Of a stretch of 64,000 bases of DNA, positions 41,633 to 52,831 are shown in pieces. A model generated the notes under the pieces. It searched no databases. It was given only the letters and a program-made list of their open reading frames with translations, and was not told the origin of the DNA. The DNA lies in NCBI GenBank assembly GCA_018136815.1, contig CM030935.1, positions 2,674,292 through 2,738,291 of the forward strand, read 5' to 3'. This stretch comes from Isochrysis galbana. Taxonomy: Eukaryota; Haptophyta; Isochrysidales; Isochrysidaceae. How positions within the stretch are numbered: the first letter of the stretch is position 1; each line of letters begins with the position of its first letter. The translations under genes and the position numbers were made by a program.

Positions 41633-42893
41633 CTAGTCCTCCGGCTCGTCGATGATCATCTCCAACTCCCACGGCAGCACCACACTCTCCCAATCTTGAA
41701 GCACATCCTCCAACAACAAATTAGTGTGAGCACGTACGAGCCTCTCAACGGTGAGCTGGCCCAAACGGTTGCGCTTCTTTGAGTGAATCCAAGCTTCTAC
41801 AGACCAAGAGCTTTCACAGCCGGAGGCGGAACAATTCATGGCGACGAGGCGCATCGCTGCCCAACACAAGTCAGGCCAACGGGATAAGTAAGTAGATTCG
41901 AACCCATTTGTAAGACGGCATCTGCCGGGCCCGGGTGGAAAATGCCACCTCATCATTCAGATCATGCGATCCACTGCTTAGTGCTTCCTGAAAGTCGGCA
42001 AGTTCAGCCAACATCGCCGGATAGGTGTGCTCCGGCGTGGACATCTGCTTCAGCACTGTTTTCAAGTCGTCCATCTGATCAGAATCGACATCCCTACGAC
42101 AAAATTCTGGCTCGAAACGATATGCCGCGGTCATGGCTGGAATGTGAAAGTATAACCAACGTGCCATAAAAATGGCATGCAGCTTCTTCCTCATGCGCTC
42201 AGGCATACCGTCAATCGGCTCTCGATAATAGATGTCGAGCTGCAGCATATACGCATAGACCTTCCCCAGAGTGGCTCCCAACTTGGCATCAGTCATCCTC
42301 AAAACCCGCACGACAGGTAGCAACGTCCTTATACAAAGCTTTATGGCATCCCACGTGTCTTCACATCGAATGATTCGTTTCACCTCAGCCCCCTTCTCCT
42401 TGATTTCCCTGGTCTGCTTGGTCAACCACGCATTGTACGCGTCATCGATCATGAGCCGCTCCAGCACCGGGTGACAATTTACATATCGATCAGCCATCAG
42501 CACCTTTGATGCAAACCGTGTCTCACTACAGCGTAGTAGCTCGAGACCACCTTTTGGCCTGCTCTCCCTAGGCACCTCTGCCCCCAGATCTCTGAAGCGC
42601 GCCAGGGCCTTCTGGTGATTGCAAATGAACTTGACTACCTCCCACACCTTCTCGAGAGCCTCCGAGAATAAGGATTCATCCCAAACAAATTCGCCCTCGA
42701 CGCCTTTGATGCGAACGAGCGGCTTATCACCGCAGATGTTCTTCATGAAATTGTCAAGGGAATGAGTCGGGCAGATGTACGTGAAGAGGTGCGGGAAGGT
42801 CTCTGTGATGATCGGAAACGACGCCTTGCACGCACCATCCATGCAGACAGCCACCACGTGCTCACTGCCGAACTTGGTGATGATGCCAGGAGG
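41633..42893 (-). pseudogene. hAT-superfamily transposase (DUF659-type), 5'-truncated and frameshifted
   Basis: From 42893 downward the frame encodes VVAVCMDGACKASFPIITET and FPHLFTYICPTHSLDNFMKN, the D...H region of the RNase H-like DUF659/hAT core. It continues through ELLRCSETRFASKVLMADR, a typical 'TRF' motif. After one frame change near 41890 it gives WPDLCWAAMRLVAMNCSASG and WSVEAWIHSKKRNRLGQLTV, the hAT C-terminal dimerisation domain including the ...IHSKKRNRL signature. hAT transposases cut and paste DNA and make 8-bp target duplications. The N-terminal zinc finger is missing: the frame runs into repeat family E at 42888. This copy cannot be active. Confidence 0.85.
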
Positions 42894-42945
42894 ATGGGTG
42901 GTTCCTCCCCCACGGCAGGGGAGGAGTGGAGAGAGAGGGGGGCTC
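42888..42945 (+). repeat. Repeat family E, 5' part, cut by the foldback element
   Basis: Matches 19785-19865 from GATGGGTGGTTCCTCC to the GA-rich block, and stops where the foldback element begins at 42946. Confidence 0.65.
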
Positions 42946-44432
42946 AGGTGTCGTTCCGTCAAATGTGGGACATGAGTCGAATTGAGCGATCGAATGTCCA
43001 CAGTTGTACACATAGCGTTATTTTAAAATTAAATGTAGACTAGCGTAACATTCCCTGCTTCCCGCGACGCGTGTCCCCCCGGAGGGCGCCGTGTCGGCGC
43101 TTTTCGATTGTGATTACTTGTAACTATGGGCACGGCGCGATGTGCATCGGCCACCCCGTGGGGGCGCCGTGCGTGCGCATAGAAACTTGTTCCCTAAGGC
43201 CCACATTAACGTAAAGTAGCCGTATACAGAGCGGTAGGCAAAATGCGCGGCAGGGACGGGCGTGGAGGCCAATCACTGCCAGTTCTGAGTGAGAAAGAGG
43301 CGCAAGTTGCGCAACTCTACTTCTCGTTCGCCTTTCGCAAGCAAGCTGGACGTGTGCCAAGCACCGACATGGCACCTTCTGGAGTTGACTGGTTGTCGAA
43401 AACTGGAGCTGACTGGTTGTAATTGTAATAATAGATCAAAAAGAAAACAAATAACCTGACAATAATATGAGAACACTTTGTAATTGATAAAACAAATAAC
43501 CTTGCAATAATAATATTGGGCCTTGTAATCTGAAAAGAAAACAAATAACCTGGCCCTCTTTTGACGGAACGCGACTTTCGTGCCCCCCCATGGGCGAACC
43601 AAGTATAAACTTAGTTCAAAAGTAGCCATATAAGAGATGTTTCGTTGCGCAGCACGTGTGGTGACTTGCAATCATTGTGCACCCCTCCGTGAGAAGGGGA
43701 GAGAGTGTCCCACCTCCCTCCCCCTCCCCGCCCCCCCCCCCCCCCTTCCTTCCTCCCCCCACCCCCTCCCCCCGGTCCTAGGGGGTGCCCCCATGGTTCC
43801 CGACCGCCTCTGCGTCCAGAGTCCCCCCGCGGAAAGAGTGAACGCACGGCGTGCACCTTCCTGGAAGTTGCTATGCGCACGCACGGCGCCCCCGCGGGGG
43901 GGCCGATGCACATCGCGCCGTGCCCACGCACGGCGTGCACAATGTGATTGCAAGTCATCACACGTGCTGCGCAACTAAACATCTCTTATATGGATACTTT
44001 ACGTGATTGTGGGCCTTAGGGGTACGCACAGGGAAAAAATTGGCATGCGCACGCACGGCGCCCCCGCGGGGGGGGGCCGATGCACATCGCGCCGTGCCCA
44101 CGCACGGCGTGCACAATGATTGCAAGTCATCACACGTGCTGCGTAACGAAACATCTATTATATGGCTACTTTACGTGAATGTGGGCCTTAGGGGGAAAAG
44201 TTGACATGCGCACGCACGGCGCCCCCGCAGGGGGGGCCGATGCACATCGCGCCGTGCCCATAATTACAAGTAATCACAATCGAAAAGCGCCGACACGGCG
44301 CCCTCCGGGGGGGGACACGCGTCGCGGGAAGCAGGGAATGTTACGCTAGTCTACATTTAATTTTAAAATAACAAATGTGGACATTCGATCGCTCAATTCG
44401 ACTCATGTCCCACAATTGACGGAACGACACCT
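42946..44432. mobile_element. Foldback-type element with ~270-bp terminal inverted repeats
   Basis: Left end AGGTGTCGTTCCGTCAAATG..., right end its near-exact inverse (...GACGGAACGACACCT). The inverted similarity runs about 270 bp (42946-43222 and 44160-44432). Inside the right half, a ~165-bp unit is repeated 2.5 times (43869-44024, 44041-44200, 44201 onward), each starting ATGCGCACGCACGGCGCC and ending TGTGGGCCTTAGGG; an inverse unit starts at 43620. No transposase gene. It contains a repeat family E end at 43597-43616 and an AT-rich block at 43420-43555. The inverted ends and internal tandem repeats fit a foldback or non-autonomous DNA transposon. No clear target duplication. Confidence 0.88.
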
Positions 44433-44632
44433 CTTGTCCAGCCTACCCAACGACGCATGCGTCGAACGGCTGCCGCAAGCCGTAGTGACACCGCTCCACG
44501 GTCCGGACGGTCTACCTCTTATCACGCGAGGCAAGGCTCGAATCGTTTTCTCCGTCGGTGGATTTCTCTTTCGTCATACGTTCATGGTGATTGAAGGCAA
44601 CCCGATAGAAGCCGTAGCGGGATACACCCCGG
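44433..44632 (+). pseudogene. Gypsy retropepsin fragment
   Basis: Reads LLSSLPNDACVERL, LHGPDGLPLITRGKARIVFS and FMVIEGNPI. It corresponds to the second half of the protease of the 13-kb element (LLDRLPEDACVERV...), after the DTG site. The catalytic motif is absent because the sequence begins at the end of the foldback element. Confidence 0.7.
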
Positions 44633-44636
44633 CTAA

Positions 44637-45015
44637 AGACAGATCGACGATCAAAAAAATAAAGACAGACTATTCGCATACCCGAACTCACCGACGCCGG
44701 ATAGCCTCAAAGCCCTCTACCTCGTAGCATGGAGATACATCATAAGCGACTTCTACAAAGTAGAATGCGAAAACTACACTTTTCTATCACCTATATACCT
44801 ATCACAGAGTGCCGTCATCTGCCAACACACTCCATCGGTCCTTACCAATAGAATCGTCTTTACCGATAACTTTGTCTGCCAGATTCCTTTTCATCAAGCC
44901 ATCAGCCTCTTTCATCATGTGCACCACCTTCTGGACTCTTCTCTACACAATCATTTGCAGTGGATGCATATCAAGTTCTTAGGGTTCCCAAGTCATTTGC
45001 ACATCGACTTCTAGA
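44637..45015 (+). pseudogene. LINE-like C-terminal ORF2 segment (copy 3)
   Basis: An open frame without ATG: DRLFAYPNSPTPDSLKAL, LYLVAWRYIISDFYKVE, then ...VLTNRIVFTDNF and FLGFPSHLHIDF ending at a TAG near 45015. The first block aligns with DRLFILPNTHSP...LAWRYILTDFYRI of copy 2 (38358-39100). It begins directly after the gypsy protease fragment, so the two are fused as if one transcript had been inserted. Confidence 0.6.
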
Positions 45016-46682
45016 CCTCGCCTTCATCTTGGGGATCTCAGCTCACTCTAGATCGACTTAGTGCACCTAACTAAGGAATCTCACCTTCATCAACACTCAC
45101 GACGCTTCATCGGCTCATACTAAGGCAATACTCGCCGATTCCCTAAATTCTTGATTCCTTCTCTGTTCCCTCGCACGCCCTCCTGTTTGTCTCAGAGTAT
45201 TATCCAAAGAACCGCGGTGGGGTATATGTAAGACTTTGTGCTTACTGTGAGTGTTGTTGAGACACCGTGCCCCAGGGGTATCTTCGTGAGTGCCCCAGTG
45301 CCCCCAGGTGTCCCAGGTTCCGCCCCTATCACTGTAGCACCTGCTGACTGTCATGACCTCAATGCTTTTTGTTGCCGCTCTGGCTGTTGGCTGCTCCCTG
45401 GCAGCCAGCGCGATATTTTCATCACGTGCCGGTCATCGAAAGAGTTATGAGCAGGTTCACGGTCACGGTCCTCGTCAGAGGTCGTGAACCTCCGGACAAA
45501 CTCTCAACCGCACGCACGCACAAGGCCTCCCAGGGAAGGAAGCCGAAGATTAAATCTTCACACGATCTCGATCTCAGCACCCCTACCTATCTTCACAACC
45601 AACGATAAAGGCGCCTTAGTCATGAACACGAATCTATCCTTGGTAGCGAAAGCCCTAAATACAGCGGAGCGTCTAGCCTGAGCAAGAGACCCCCCGCCGC
45701 GAACCGCTCACCATCTGACAGCAGCCCTCGGATGCAAAGAACCACAACCACAACCGCCTGACACCTAACACAAGGAGCAAAACACACAACAGACAACAGC
45801 CGGTAGCCCGATGGCACAGGAGGAAGGTGAGAAACAGGCCATCGAGAACCGGTACACACCGTCTGCCATTGGAAACCCACTGCACCCAGCCCCTAGGTAG
45901 AGCATGAGGGGACGAGCCGCAAGGCAGGTGGAGGGGGGGGGAAGGGAAGCGGGCGAGGCTGCGTAGATACTGTGCAGGGTCGCGCGCGCGGCGAGACTAT
46001 TAAGAAGTTTTTTTTATGAGCTCATAGAGCGGCACTGCCGCCGCGGCGTCGAGCGCCGCACGCAACGACATCGCATCGAGCTCTTCCTTGGACATTTGAT
46101 GGCTCAAAAAGTGAATCTGTCCCATATTCGACGGAGCGCGACCTCACTTTTGCCAGCGCGCACCACCTCAGTTCTGTAGGCTCCAGAGGCAGACATCACT
46201 CGAGCATTGTGCTCTAGAGAGAGGAAGTACTCTACTCTATCTACTCTCTCCCACCCCCCTTCCGTAGCTACTCTAGAGTAGCTAGAGTAGACCTCTAGAT
46301 ACTCTAGATACTCTAGAGTAGAGAGAGAGACCAGAGAGTAGTACGAGAGTCCTCGAGTGCTGCCTTTCCCCTCTCTCGCCTCCCCTCCAGAGCCGCTCTC
46401 TTCTCTCTCCCCTCCCCCCCCCCCGCCGCCGCCCCTCCCTCTCTCCCCCCTCGGCTCCAGCGTGACTCGAGCCCCCGCTCTCCCCGCCTCGTTTGGCTCA
46501 GAGGCTGGCTCTCTGTGCCCCCCCCCCCCCCCTCCCCCCCCCCTCCCCCCGCCCGCCCCGCCCCCCCCCTTCCCTCCCTCCCGCCCCCCGCCCGCCCCCC
46601 CCCTCCCCCTTCCTCCTCCCCCCCCGGGGCCATCCGACGGGACCCCCAAACGCCGTGGGCTCCTTTCCCTTTGCCGCCGCCC
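45016..46682. other. Intergenic, no gene recognised
   Basis: 45016-45980: short frames only. 45983-46016 is the inverse of the A-run/CTTAATA motif (GGCGAGACTATTAAGAAG). 46112-46138 is the inverse of GTCCGTCAAATATGGGACA at 16391. 46260-46325 is a set of CTCTAGAGTAG palindromes. 46340-46660 is almost pure C and T, directly before the kinase ATG. Confidence 0.5.
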
Positions 46683-49600
46683 ATGAGGAGCCCGCCCGCC
46701 GGCCAGCCCCACGCCCCGTCGCGTGCCGCCTTCCACGCGGCGCTCTTCAATGCGGAGGCGTACCACTCGGGACGGCTCGCCGAGGTCAAGCCTCTCGGCA
46801 GCGGCTCATTCGGATCGGTGAGAGGCAAGGGCGGGGGTTGTGGCTGCAGGGCAGACGACGCGCGGAACCACGCATGTGCATTACCCATGCAGTGTGGGAG
46901 GATGCGGCCGGCCCGCCCGCTCGGTTCCTTCGCACGAGCGGGACAGCACGCTGCCATCCGAACGTGTCCCTCATCCCCGGCCCGCCTTGACCAAGAACGG
47001 CATGCCTGATACTCGCAGGTGATGATGATGGAAGACCGCATTACAGGTGCACGCTGCGCTGTGAAGCGGATAGATCTGCGTCAGCTCTCAGAGCGCAAGC
47101 GTGCCCAGGCGTTAGCCGAAGCCAATCATCTTCGAATGTTGGTGCATCCATGTATATGTGGCTTCTATGGCTCGTTCGTCGAGGCGCAGGTGGTGCACAT
47201 TGGGATGGAGCTCTGTGCAGGAGGAACCGTCGACTCTTGGCTGGAAGCACGACGAGGATCATTGCTCCCACCAGAGGTGATTCTCGACTGCTTCTTGCAG
47301 GTATGGGCCAGTCTGCGAGATGTCGTCAGGCTCATTCCACCGTGCCCTTCATCTCAGATAACAACACAATGGTCGTCGGAATAGGCGCCTTCTCTATTGT
47401 TCATTCCCTTGCATGTTGGCCTCTCGCAACAGATTGCTGCTGGTCTGCGACACGTTCATCGGCACAAAGTGCTGCACCGTGACATCAAGGCGTCAAATGT
47501 CTTCCTAGCTCGACGACGGGCTGCAGATGGGACAGCACGGCTCGCTGTGAAGTTGGGGGACTTTGGCATCGCCCGGCAATTAGACTGCACAGAGGAGCTC
47601 GCTGAGACATTTGTGGGCACACCGTACTATCTCTCGCCAGAGGTGAGTCTTCAAGACCAGCGCGACCAGGCGAACTCCAGATTCCGTGCATTATCCACGA
47701 CACACCATCCGTGCATATTCTGTTCACGAGAAGACGGCACGAGACTCCGCGTTGGCAATCATTGCGGTAGGGGATGGTAGGTCACCGTGGCTGGACGTTC
47801 CACGCTCTACCATACACAATGCACAGCCATTTGCACAGCGGCAGCGGCCGTAGGTCCTAACCTGTGCGATCGCTACTTCCCCACCTTGCATGCTGTACCC
47901 TGTTAAGATTACAACCACGAACCCGCACAGGTCGTCGAGGGCCGACCGTATACGCGTCCCGCTGATGTGTGGGCTACTGGGGTCCTCCTCTATCAAATGA
48001 CGGCCCTACGTCTGCCCTTTTCTGCAAAGTCCTTGGCTGCGCTAGCATACGCAATTTCTCAAGCTCGTTACGCACCACTTCCCCCACCGCCGACTTCATC
48101 GTCGTCAGCAAAGAAGCCAAGCTCCAACGGAGATGGCGCGACCGCGACAAACGCCGCCGCTGCCGCGGCTGTGCGAGCTTTGGTCCGTGGGCTTCTCAAG
48201 AAGGACCCTACGGAGCGGCCTTCTATGGAACAGATTTTGGCGGAGCCAAGCCTTGCTGAGCGCCTCGACAGGATCGCACGGCACTGGCCGCCTTCGAATG
48301 AGGACGTCTCCTCTCGCGGTGCTGCAGCGTCCCACAACGCCACCGCGGCCAACAGCGGCACTTCAAACACACCGAGCGGTGGCATCCAAGGTAGATTGGA
48401 GCCAGTCATGACCATGGTGACCAAGCTCAAGAAGCATGCCTCATCTCCCATGGAGCAGGCCAGCTCGGTGCAATCAATAGCTCAGTTCCCAGCACCAGTG
48501 GCCCTGATGCGTGGACAAACGACGGACGGAAACCCGCGCCAACAAGCTGAAGCGCTGGCCGCTCAGTTGGCTCAACATCTGGCGCACTTGCAGCCAAGCA
48601 CACCTTCGCAAAACCAATTGTTAAGCAAGGCCCCGATGAGTGAGGCCAAGCCGGCAGCACTCAGCTCGTCGATGCCTGCTGCTCTCTCGGCACTCGAAGC
48701 TCTTAGCCATCTGGATCTGTCGCACGGCGGGATAGATGCATGCAATATGTTGAAAGAGCTAGCAACTTCTTCCCTGCTCCATTCTCGCATGTGCTCCCTC
48801 AAGCTTTCGGGTGTTCAGCTCAATCAGGTAGCAGTAGATCAACTCGCTCTGCTGATTGCTCGAGCGCCTCAGCTCTCTTTGCTCGATGTGGCAAAGACAG
48901 GGATTTCTTCATCTATGGTAGACCGCATTCTTGCCGCTGCTTTCTCGTCACCAACTCGTCACGCCTCGAGTATTGGCCTCGACCTCAGCTACAATCTCCT
49001 CGGTGAAGGAGCCATGCAAGCTCTCTCCCGCCATCTCCCATTGGGCAATAGCAGCCCACGGGGCGGCGGTGTCTCTGCCGCTCGGCCGCGCTTGACGATC
49101 CTTCTGCTCCGGCGGTGCGCGCTTGGAGACGCAGGCATCGCCAATATCTCTTCACTATGTGCTGCGCATGGCGCACTTGAGCACGTGGACTTCTCTCTCA
49201 ACCTGGTCCAACGCCGCTTCGCCTGGAGTCGGCATTCCAGCGTCGACCTAAGCGCCCCACTCGCATCGCTGCTCCACGGGTGCGCCGGGTTGCGCTCTTT
49301 GACGATCGCCAACGACACATCGAGCCGTCCGAGCAAGGGTTTTAGATGTGACCGTAAGCCGTTTAGATCCCTAGCCGCGGCCATCTCGGAGCACGCATCT
49401 CTCACCTCGCTCGATTTGACGGGGCTTCGACTAGACGAGGCGTCAGTTGCCGATTTCGCTCAAATGCTTCCATCGAACACCTCCATCCTCACTCTTAATA
49501 TTCCCGCACCAACTGAGACTGATTCTCAGCACAACACAGCCGTCCGCCAGACGACTGGCCATGCGCGCGACGTCCTTATCTCCATCATCCGGCGCAACTG

Positions 49601-51686
49601 CATGGCCGCAGCATGCCGCCTGGCGTCTGGGGACAGCACGACCGCACAAGAAAGCAAGAGTGGGCATAGCAGCAGCCATGACACTAGGTCTAATTCGGGC
49701 TTCAGCACCGACAAGTCGACCGACCCTCTCGTTGGGCACATCGAGCGCGCCGCTGCCTTTGCCGTCTTGTCTTCGCTGGGGCATGCCGCGGAGACTACCT
49801 TGCCTAGCATGCCGGGTAGTGCAACTGGTAGCGCTGGGTCTCCTGGAAGCAACGAGTCCGAGAAAACTTCCGGGTCGAAGACCTCGACGAGTGGAGGCAG
49901 CAACGATTGCGCATCTCAGGATAAGCGCCACCACACCGTGTCGAATAGGCTTAGTCGTAGGAGCAGTCTCGTTGATGGTTCCCCACAGCCTGCCCCCGAC
50001 TATGCCCTCGCCCGCGTTGCCCTAGCTGGTCGTCATGAGGCTCGCATGAAAGCTCTAGGTGTGGCATTGACTGAAGCAGTGCCTCTTGGCCTTCACCAAC
50101 GACCTCCAATAGATCCGGGCGCCTCCAACCCCGTCGTGCGTATATTGAGCTGGGACTTGCTTGCGTCTGCGGGCGCAGATGCGCAAGGGTTTGTAGTGCG
50201 TGACGTGCTTGATTCCGAAGCCGATTCAATCGGCACGTCTTTGGACGCGGCGACAACAGCAGCACGATTGGTCGCTGCTTGCAATACTGAAGGCCTTACG
50301 GCGGCCGTAAAATTCCGAGAGCGGATGGGATCCAACCCTCGAGTCGAACTTAACCACTCTGTATTGGTCGACTGGACGAGCCGCTGGTTGCGGGTGCGCG
50401 AAATCATCGCCACTTATGCACCCGATGTTGTGTGCTTCCAGCAACTTGATAGGATGGTGGACGCCCTCCCAGCGATGCGAGAGCTCGGATACGAATGTTC
50501 GCTCCCTGGTGCGGAAGGCTACGTTCCCCTCGCTCATAGTGAAATGGCCTCCGCGCTCCATGACTCTTCCGACAGTTCGCCATCCGCCGAAGGCTACATC
50601 GCTGCCCTGACTGCTAGTGGGCTTGCCTATGCCCCATCGCTAAGTGCGGCATCATCAGCTGCCGCTGCTGCGGCGGCAATGGCAATTCATACTGACGATT
50701 GCTATGGAAGCTCATCGGGATCTCAACATTCATCAGAAGGTAGCAAGCGCTCAGTGAAGGTGACAGACGAACCAGGAGTGGCCATCTTTTGGCGAGCCGA
50801 CATTTGGGAGCCTGCCACGGTCGAGTTCCTTGCGATGCAACGGGAGCCAAGGCAAGCCGCGTCCGTTAATATGAGGTTCCCCGAAAGGATGGGGGACGTC
50901 GATCTCGCAGAAATCGCCAACACATCGTGGCTTGCAGCTGCCGCCCGAGTGCTCCTTACACGCGTATCGGATGGCGCGCCCCTTGCTGTCATGACGGCAC
51001 GACTGCCTTCCGGTCATGACGCGAGCGCAGAGGCTTCGCGGGTTCGGGAGCTCACTACCCGAGCAGTCTCAGGCAACTTTGATGGTTGTTTCAACGACAA
51101 CGGTCCTCCTAGCCTGGCTGAGTGGATAAAGTTGAGCGCCGATGAGGCGCCCACGGCCATTTGCATCGGCGCCTCTTCCGCTCCCCAAAGGGGAGAGAAG
51201 GCTACTGTGTGGCGTACGCTGCGCACACCAAAGGGAACGGTTGTACGTTCCGTGTGGGACAATTGGTTTTCTCCTGAGGGTAAACCACGGCGAGCTGCCG
51301 GTCCTCATCCGATAACCACCAACGCGTTGCGAGCCGATGTGAATGCAATCCGTTTCGACGATGGAGCAGAAGTCGGGTACCATGCTTGCGCATGCACCGA
51401 CCATATCTTCTTTACCGAAGGCTTGGAGATGATGTCGCATGCCTACCGTCCCGTCATTTGCAAATCGCCTGGCGACTTGCTGCATTCCTTGCTCCCATCC
51501 GTGGATGTGCCATCAGATCACTACCCGGTAGTGGTAGATTTCGACTTCCGTCCAACTGTCGCACCCGCATCTAGCATTCTGGCAGCTGCGGCGCGCCGCC
51601 CCTCGTCTCGGCGCTCAATCATGGTTGGTAGTAGGCGGAGCACGAAGTCCCGACGTGAGGTCTTTGGAGTCGCCGCGGCAGCATGA
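46683..51686 (+). CDS. NEK-like protein kinase fused to leucine-rich repeats and a degenerate CCR4-type nuclease domain
   Basis: Four exons (46683-46817, 47019-47300, 47433-47642, 47931-51686), all phase-0 GT-AG junctions; 1460 residues. Kinase domain ~34-300: G-loop GSGSFGSV, Lys61 (CAVKRI), HRDIKASN (Asp156), GDFG (Asp182) and GTPYYLSPE, the NEK-type activation end. All catalytic residues are present. Residues ~460-735 are leucine-rich repeats of the RNI type ([40 protein letters not shown]). After a Ser-rich linker, ~943-1460 resembles the endonuclease/exonuclease/phosphatase domain of CCR4 deadenylases: [44 protein letters not shown]. Key metal and catalytic positions differ: Gln for the Glu of 'QE', and GASS where 'GDFN' is expected. 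It is therefore probably non-catalytic. Partners are unknown. Confidence 0.88.
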
Positions 51687-52831
51687 ATGACAGAGATTGA
51701 CATGAGGGAGCGCACTGAACAACATGGTGCGCTAGCTCACTCTCAGACTATTCTCTCCCGTTCCACATCCTTGCTAGTCAATCTTCTTCTATATCAGTGT
51801 TGCCACATTGCAATGACCACGTTAGTGTCGGATCGAGAGGCATATTTAGGGCGGGACCACTAGCGCTTCGAGATCGACTAATCTCGCTTTTTTCTCCTCC
51901 TCTCTGCAGCGCACACGCGGAGAAGCACACGTGCATGCGCGCGCGCGTGTGCTCCATGGTCAATCTCGCCATAGCCTCGTCCTCGGGACGAAGGCTGTCG
52001 GAGTATAGTAACTGAGAACCATGGAAGAAAACCGAAAGTAGCACTCGTTCCATTTTCTTGCTGAGGCCGTTCTTTCTGGCTAAATGTGTAAATGTGACAG
52101 CATTTCTTACATACGATATACAATACAAGTAGTTCAAATAGTAAATAGTCGAACATCTGGGATGTCCGCGTTTTTTTACTCATCATTGTGGGTGAGTCGC
52201 CAGATGCGTTCGCCACCGAAGAGTCCGTGAGTCGCTTCATGTCCGCCCCCGAGGCGAGAGTAGCCCCCCCCCCCGGCCCCCCAGTCCCGAATCGCGACTC
52301 TCTCTCTCCTCTTCCTCTCTCTCTCTTTCTCTCTCGCCCTCTCTTCCCCCGCCACCGCTCATCCGCGCTCCATCCCGTAGCAGCGCCAGCACGGAGGACG
52401 GGCGCGAAAACTCACCATTTCCGCCTTGAAAATTGACCAAGAAAGCAGCCACATTGCACGCACGCAAACACAACATTAAATTAAATTCTTAATAGTCTCA
52501 CCGCACACGCGGCGGCCGTCTGTTTTACCGCCCTACTAGGGCCTCGGGACTGGGGAGTGGGAGTATGGGGTGTAGAACGCGTGCGTGAAAATAGTGGGTC
52601 CAGAGTCGCGTGCGCGATGTTAATATTACACAGTTTTTCAGCCCAGTTCGCTCGAGCGTACGCCCAGGACGCTCGACTGGCTCGACTGCCCAAGAGTGCT
52701 CGCTTGAAGCTCGAAGGCCGCCCCAACCCCTAACCTAGAACGCTCGAGATCCCCTCGTCCGTTTTTAAAAGAAAAAACCATCCATCGTGTTCGTCGAGGT
52801 GCCGGCTGAAGGGGCGGTCGGAGGGAGGGTG
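51687..52831. other. Intergenic, no gene recognised
   Basis: Includes an AT-rich stretch (52080-52180), a CT microsatellite (52299-52350), the recurring ATTCTTAATAGTCTCACCGC motif at 52485-52505, and a possible upstream leader for the next gene. No gene assigned. Confidence 0.5.
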
